A stretch of DNA of 64,000 bases from positions 1,550,001 through 1,614,000 of the forward strand of contig NZ_JBEUWX010000002.1 in the NCBI RefSeq assembly GCF_041770905.1, written 5' to 3'. The stretch's first letter is position 1, and every line of letters begins with the position of its first letter. Both the position numbers and the translations under genes were made by a program. Positions 60,655 through 64,000 of the stretch are shown here, one piece after another. This DNA is from Propionivibrio hellwigii (GTDB lineage: Bacteria; Pseudomonadota; Gammaproteobacteria; Burkholderiales; Rhodocyclaceae). Below the pieces are notes generated by a model. It did no database searches, was not told the DNA's origin, and saw only the letters and a program-made list of their open reading frames with translations.

Positions 60655-60752
60655 AAAAATTGTTGGTTTGAAAAACACTATCTTGCAAGCAAGATAATTA
60701 CAAGAAGTAAATCTGGTTTTATTTGCCCCTTTCTCCATGAAAAGGAATCTCC

Positions 60753-62399
60753 ATGCAAAAGAAAGCTGTACTTACCTTTATTGCAACCGCCCTGTGCGGG
60801 CTTTGCGCTCATTCTCAAAGCGGTCAGAATCATCAGGCAGCATCGCAAACACCTGGCAATCAGACGCAGGCAGGCAGCGCCACCATCAACCACAAACAGC
60901 AGTGCCTTGCTCTGAAAAACACCCCAATCGCCGACACCACCATCACCAAAGCCGAATGGTCGAACGGCGAAATCAGTACCGACAGAATGTCGTCCCTCAC
61001 CGGCGGCTCGACCAATGTCTTGCAGGCGAAACCGCATTGCGTGGTGGAAGGCGAAATCGGCGCACGCACGGGTGCGGACGGCAAACACTACGGCACGAAA
61101 TTCCAACTCAGGCTGCCTGAAAACTGGAACGGCAGCTTCCTGTTCCAAGGCGGCGGCGGAGTGGACGGCTTTGTCGCCCCTGCCGTCGGCAGCATTCCCG
61201 TGCGCAGCTCCACCGCCAGGCCCGCACTGATGCGCGGTTACGCTGTGGTTTCCATGGACGGCGGCCACCCCACGCCCACGCCCGATTTCGGCGCCGACCA
61301 GCAGGCGCGGCTGGATTTTGCCTACCAGTCCACCGGTAAAGTCACCACGGTTGCCAAGCAGTTGATTCAGAAAATGTATGCCGCCGCCCCGCAACATAGC
61401 TACTTCATGGGCTGCTCCAACGGCGGGCGTGAAGCAATGATGGCCGCCCAGCGTTATCCGCTGGAATTTGACGGCGTGATTGCCGCCAACCCGGGCTTTC
61501 GCCTGTCGCGCGCCGCCGTTGCCCAGCAGTGGGATTACCAACAGTTCATGAAAATCGCCCCCAAAGACGCGCAGGGCAACAAAATCCTGGCCAACGCGCT
61601 GACCCAAGCCGATTTAAACAAAGTGAGCGAAGCGGTGAAAAACCGCTGCGACGCGCGCGACGGCCTGAAAGACGGCGTGATTAATGCTTGGGAAAGCTGC
61701 GATTTCAAAGCCGAACACGCAGGCCTCTCCCCCGCCAAAACCGCCGCGCTCAAAGCCGTGATGGATGGCGTGCGCGACTCACGTGGCAACCCGATTTACA
61801 GCGGCTGGTATTACGACACCGGCCTGAACCAGCCCGACTGGCGCGCATGGAAACTCGGCAGCTCGCAAACCGCCAAGCCCGATGCCATCAGCACAACGCT
61901 CGGCGCAGGTGCGCTCACTTGGTATTTCATGACTCCTGCTGTGCCGAACTTTGATTTGAACAAATTTGATTTCGACCGCGACACGCCCAAAACCTACCAA
62001 ACCGGCGCGATTAACGATGCCGTATCCACCGATTTGAGCAGCTTCCGCGCACGCGGCGGCAAACTGATTGTGCTTACCGGCGTGTCCGACCCCGTGTTCT
62101 CCGCCAAAGACCAAGTGGCATGGTTCCGCCAAATGAATGCCGATATGAAAAACGCCCAGGATTTCAGCCGCCTGTTTATGGTGCCCGGCATGAACCACTG
62201 CGGCAGCGGGCAAGCCTTCAACGACTTCGACCCGCTCACGCTTCTGGAAAACTGGCACGGCAAAAACCAAGCGCCCGAGCGCATGATTGCCCAAGGCAAA
62301 TCTTTCCCTGGCAAACAAATGCCCGTTTGCGCCTATCCCAAAGCCGCGTTTTATACTGGCGGCGATGAGAACAAGGCGGAAAGCTTCGAATGCCGATGA
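60753..62399 (+). CDS. Tannase/feruloyl esterase family protein
   Basis: 548 residues with a signal peptide (AVLTFIATALCGLCAHS). The catalytic Ser lies in FMGCSNGGREAM (about residue 220), the acid in TGVSDPVFSAKD and the His in PGMNHCGSGQAF. Cys next to both the Ser and the His gives the CS-D-HC motif, in which a disulfide joins the two, diagnostic for this family. Substrates are plant phenolic esters or MHET-like aromatic esters; the exact one is open. AAAGGA precedes ATG 60753. It carries one exact uptake-type 12-mer at 61110-61121. Confidence 0.88.
   Translation: MQKKAVLTFIATALCGLCAHSQSGQNHQAASQTPGNQTQAGSATINHKQQCLALKNTPIADTTITKAEWSNGEISTDRMSSLTGGSTNVLQAKPHCVVEGEIGARTGADGKHYGTKFQLRLPENWNGSFLFQGGGGVDGFVAPAVGSIPVRSSTARPALMRGYAVVSMDGGHPTPTPDFGADQQARLDFAYQSTGKVTTVAKQLIQKMYAAAPQHSYFMGCSNGGREAMMAAQRYPLEFDGVIAANPGFRLSRAAVAQQWDYQQFMKIAPKDAQGNKILANALTQADLNKVSEAVKNRCDARDGLKDGVINAWESCDFKAEHAGLSPAKTAALKAVMDGVRDSRGNPIYSGWYYDTGLNQPDWRAWKLGSSQTAKPDAISTTLGAGALTWYFMTPAVPNFDLNKFDFDRDTPKTYQTGAINDAVSTDLSSFRARGGKLIVLTGVSDPVFSAKDQVAWFRQMNADMKNAQDFSRLFMVPGMNHCGSGQAFNDFDPLTLLENWHGKNQAPERMIAQGKSFPGKQMPVCAYPKAAFYTGGDENKAESFECR
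61110..61121 (+). other. DNA uptake sequence-like 12-mer (AGGCTGCCTGAA)
   Basis: Exact match to a Neisseriaceae DUS dialect that I recall from Simonsiella-type species. It lies inside the tannase-family gene. Confidence 0.6.
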
Positions 62400-62472
62400 A
62401 ATGGGTTCTATTATTTATTGATGTTTGACGCCCTATCCGGTGAGTCAACGACCGGGGTCTATGCCGAGATCC

Positions 62473-62500
62473 GTAAGTCGGGCATTTATGCCCGACTTAC
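62473..62500. terminator. Hairpin between convergent genes
   Basis: Perfect 11-bp stem GTAAGTCGGGC/GCCCGACTTAC with a 6-nt loop, followed by TTATAT. It lies between the tannase gene and the PEP-utilising enzyme gene and probably terminates one or both. Confidence 0.6.
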
Positions 62501-62531
62501 TTATATCTAGATGGCGTATTCGATAAATCGC

Positions 62532-64000
62532 TCAATCCAATACTTCCACCGTACCGTTGCGGCCGTCTATCCGCACACGCTGGCCGTTTTTCAGGCGGTG
62601 GCAGGCGTTGCGGATGCCCATCACTGCGGGGATGCCAAGTTCGCGGGCGGTTACGGCACCGTGTGAGAGGGGGCCGCCACTTTCGGTAATAACACCGGCG
62701 GCGTGATAGAACAGAGGTGTCCAGGCGGGGTTGGTAGTGCGGGCGACGAGGATGGCGCCTTGCGGGAAGTCGGGGAATTGGGTGGGGTCGGTAATGACGA
62801 ATACGCTGCCTTCTGCGCTGCCCGGGCTGCCGCCCAAGCCCTGCCAGGCCTCCGCTGCAGTTTGGGCAGGGGTATGGGAATGGGCGCTGCCGTATTCCCA
62901 TTCGGCAGGACGAGCCCAGGCGGCCTGATAGGCGGCTTTTTCACGTTCGGCAATCGGGCGCAGGCGGCGGAAGTCGTCGTCGGCCACGGCTTGATCGATG
63001 TCGGCGGGCGGCAGGAAGAAGATGTCCCAGGCATCATCCAGCGCGCCAAGATTGACGAGGCGGCGGCCGGTTTCGTAGGCGGCGCAGCGGAAAGGAATGG
63101 TGAGGCGGGTGGTTTGGTAGTGTTCCAAATCGTCCAGCGCGGTGTAGGTGCGGACGAGGCGCAGCAGTTCGTGTAGGAAAAAGTGGAGGTTAGCGGGGGC
63201 AGCCTGAAACAGTTCATGTTCGGCGGTATACATGGCGTCTTTGGCGAGCCAGTAGCGGCGTTCGCGTTCGGTATCGTCTTGGCCGGACATCATTTGGATT
63301 TGGCTGAACACGGTGTGCGGGGCTTCGATCCAGGTAGGGCGGTAGGAATCGAAGTCGGTTTCGCGGTGACCGTGTTGGGCAAGAAACTGCTTGAAGCGGC
63401 TTTGTATTTCAGGCTGCCTATCCAGTGCATGCCACAGCGCTTCGGGGCTGTGAAAGCGTTCGGCGGCGAGTGCGGGTTGGGCGCGCAGCAGGCGGGAGAG
63501 TTGCCACATGGCTTGGTTGACATCGGCGGTTTTGGTGTCAGAAACGGCGGTGAGACGGTCAAACAGGTCTTGCGGCTGCGGGCAACCGATAATCGCCAGC
63601 ACGCGCTGCAAGACGCGGTAGAGCAGAGTTTGGGTGAGGGAAATGGCGATGTTAGGCAGGAAATAGCGGGTGCCTTCGGCACTAATATCGCGTACGGTCT
63701 GCCAGCATTCGGCGATGTTTTTGCCGGTGTAATCGAGGGCGTTGAAGCGGCCGATAGCGAGCAGGTAGCCGTCGAGGTCGTTCATCCAGCGGGTGGGCAG
63801 TTCGCTGATCCAGGCAAAGCGCCACAAGCCGCCGTTTTCCACGAAACGGGCCAGGGCTTCAGCGTCGCTCAGCGGGACGGCCGGCAGGCGACCGGCGTAG
63901 ATTTCCACGGCGTTCTGGTTGCCGTAGACATAGCCGTCTTTGAGGGCAAACCATTTGTCGTAAAACGGGGGCAGACCCATCAGGCGGAAGGAATAGTTGA
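62532..64000 (-). CDS. PEP-utilising enzyme (PEP synthase / rifampicin phosphotransferase-like), 5' end beyond window
   Basis: At least 489 residues; the frame is still open at the right window edge (NYSFRLMGLPPF), so the N-terminal ATP-binding part lies outside. The C-terminal swivelling domain has the phosphohistidine motif GGPLSHGAVTARELGIPAVM near the end, preceded by GAILVARTTNPAWTPLFYHA. The long helical middle region resembles rifampicin phosphotransferase-like and PpsA-like proteins. A drug- or metabolite-phosphotransferase is more likely than true PEP synthase, since the C-terminal PEP-binding barrel is absent. It contains two uptake-type 12-mers. Confidence 0.75.
   Translation of the reverse strand, partial: NYSFRLMGLPPFYDKWFALKDGYVYGNQNAVEIYAGRLPAVPLSDAEALARFVENGGLWRFAWISELPTRWMNDLDGYLLAIGRFNALDYTGKNIAECWQTVRDISAEGTRYFLPNIAISLTQTLLYRVLQRVLAIIGCPQPQDLFDRLTAVSDTKTADVNQAMWQLSRLLRAQPALAAERFHSPEALWHALDRQPEIQSRFKQFLAQHGHRETDFDSYRPTWIEAPHTVFSQIQMMSGQDDTERERRYWLAKDAMYTAEHELFQAAPANLHFFLHELLRLVRTYTALDDLEHYQTTRLTIPFRCAAYETGRRLVNLGALDDAWDIFFLPPADIDQAVADDDFRRLRPIAEREKAAYQAAWARPAEWEYGSAHSHTPAQTAAEAWQGLGGSPGSAEGSVFVITDPTQFPDFPQGAILVARTTNPAWTPLFYHAAGVITESGGPLSHGAVTARELGIPAVMGIRNACHRLKNGQRVRIDGRNGTVEVLD
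63197..63208 (+). other. DNA uptake sequence-like 12-mer (GGGCAGCCTGAA, 11/12)
   Basis: Differs only in the first base from AGGCAGCCTGAA, an exact copy of which lies 200 bp away on the other strand. Confidence 0.4.
63408..63419 (-). other. DNA uptake sequence-like 12-mer (AGGCAGCCTGAA)
   Basis: Exact match, on the minus strand, to a Neisseriaceae DUS dialect that I recall from Kingella-type species. Confidence 0.6.

Overview
The window looks like a chromosomal segment of a betaproteobacterium, most likely Rhodocyclaceae and perhaps close to Propionivibrio. This rests on gene content and order: aroKB behind pilMNOPQ, divergent mrcA, cyaY/lptM-lysA, a B12 methylmalonyl-CoA mutase beside a sodium-pumping methylmalonyl-CoA decarboxylase, and aromatic amino acid oxidation through indolepyruvate oxidoreductase and phenylacetate-CoA ligase. 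No rRNA, tRNA or CRISPR array was found. The genus is an inference and no database was searched.

Layout. 0-0.5 kb: array of degenerate hairpin repeats. 0.5-7.1 kb (minus): aroB, aroK and the type IV pilus operon pilMNOPQ. 7.3-11.6 kb: mrcA (PBP1a), cyaY, lptM, lysA. 12-19.6 kb: propionate module, scpA and meaB facing mmdA-mmdD-mmdC-mmdB. Together these would turn succinyl-CoA into propionyl-CoA and CO2 while exporting Na+; no epimerase is present. 20-24 kb: an orphan TRAP binding protein, mutL and miaA. 24-30.3 kb: iorA-iorB-paaK-ACT on the minus strand and a second paaK-ACT pair on the plus strand. That second pair is bounded by 65-bp direct repeats of the iorA 5' end.

30.9-35.6 kb: a histidine phosphatase, then a 3.1-kb low-GC module inserted at the dgkA 3' end and flanked by 92-bp direct repeats. 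It holds a decayed gene, a putative papain-like cell-wall amidase toxin with an exported immunity partner, and a wrecked IS5-type transposase. 35.9-40.6 kb: rpiA, yggX, argA, rsmE and an SDR. 41.1-49.5 kb: glycogen operon glgP-glgB-glgX-malQ, preceded by a second large hairpin-repeat array. 49.7-54.2 kb: an H1-like/DUF2934 protein, an SDR, and a malic or malolactic enzyme with an AEC permease.

54.3-64 kb is accessory: a broken XRE regulator, a CAP-domain protein, an Acg-like nitroreductase, a NERD nuclease-helicase, an AT-rich hydrolase, an acetyltransferase without a start codon, a tannase-family esterase, and a PEP-utilising enzyme cut by the window edge. The last two genes carry exact Neisseriaceae-type DNA uptake sequences, which points to horizontal acquisition.

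The observations most worth following are the hairpin repeat family with compensatory stem changes, the dgkA-flanked toxin/immunity module, and the uptake sequences at the right end.
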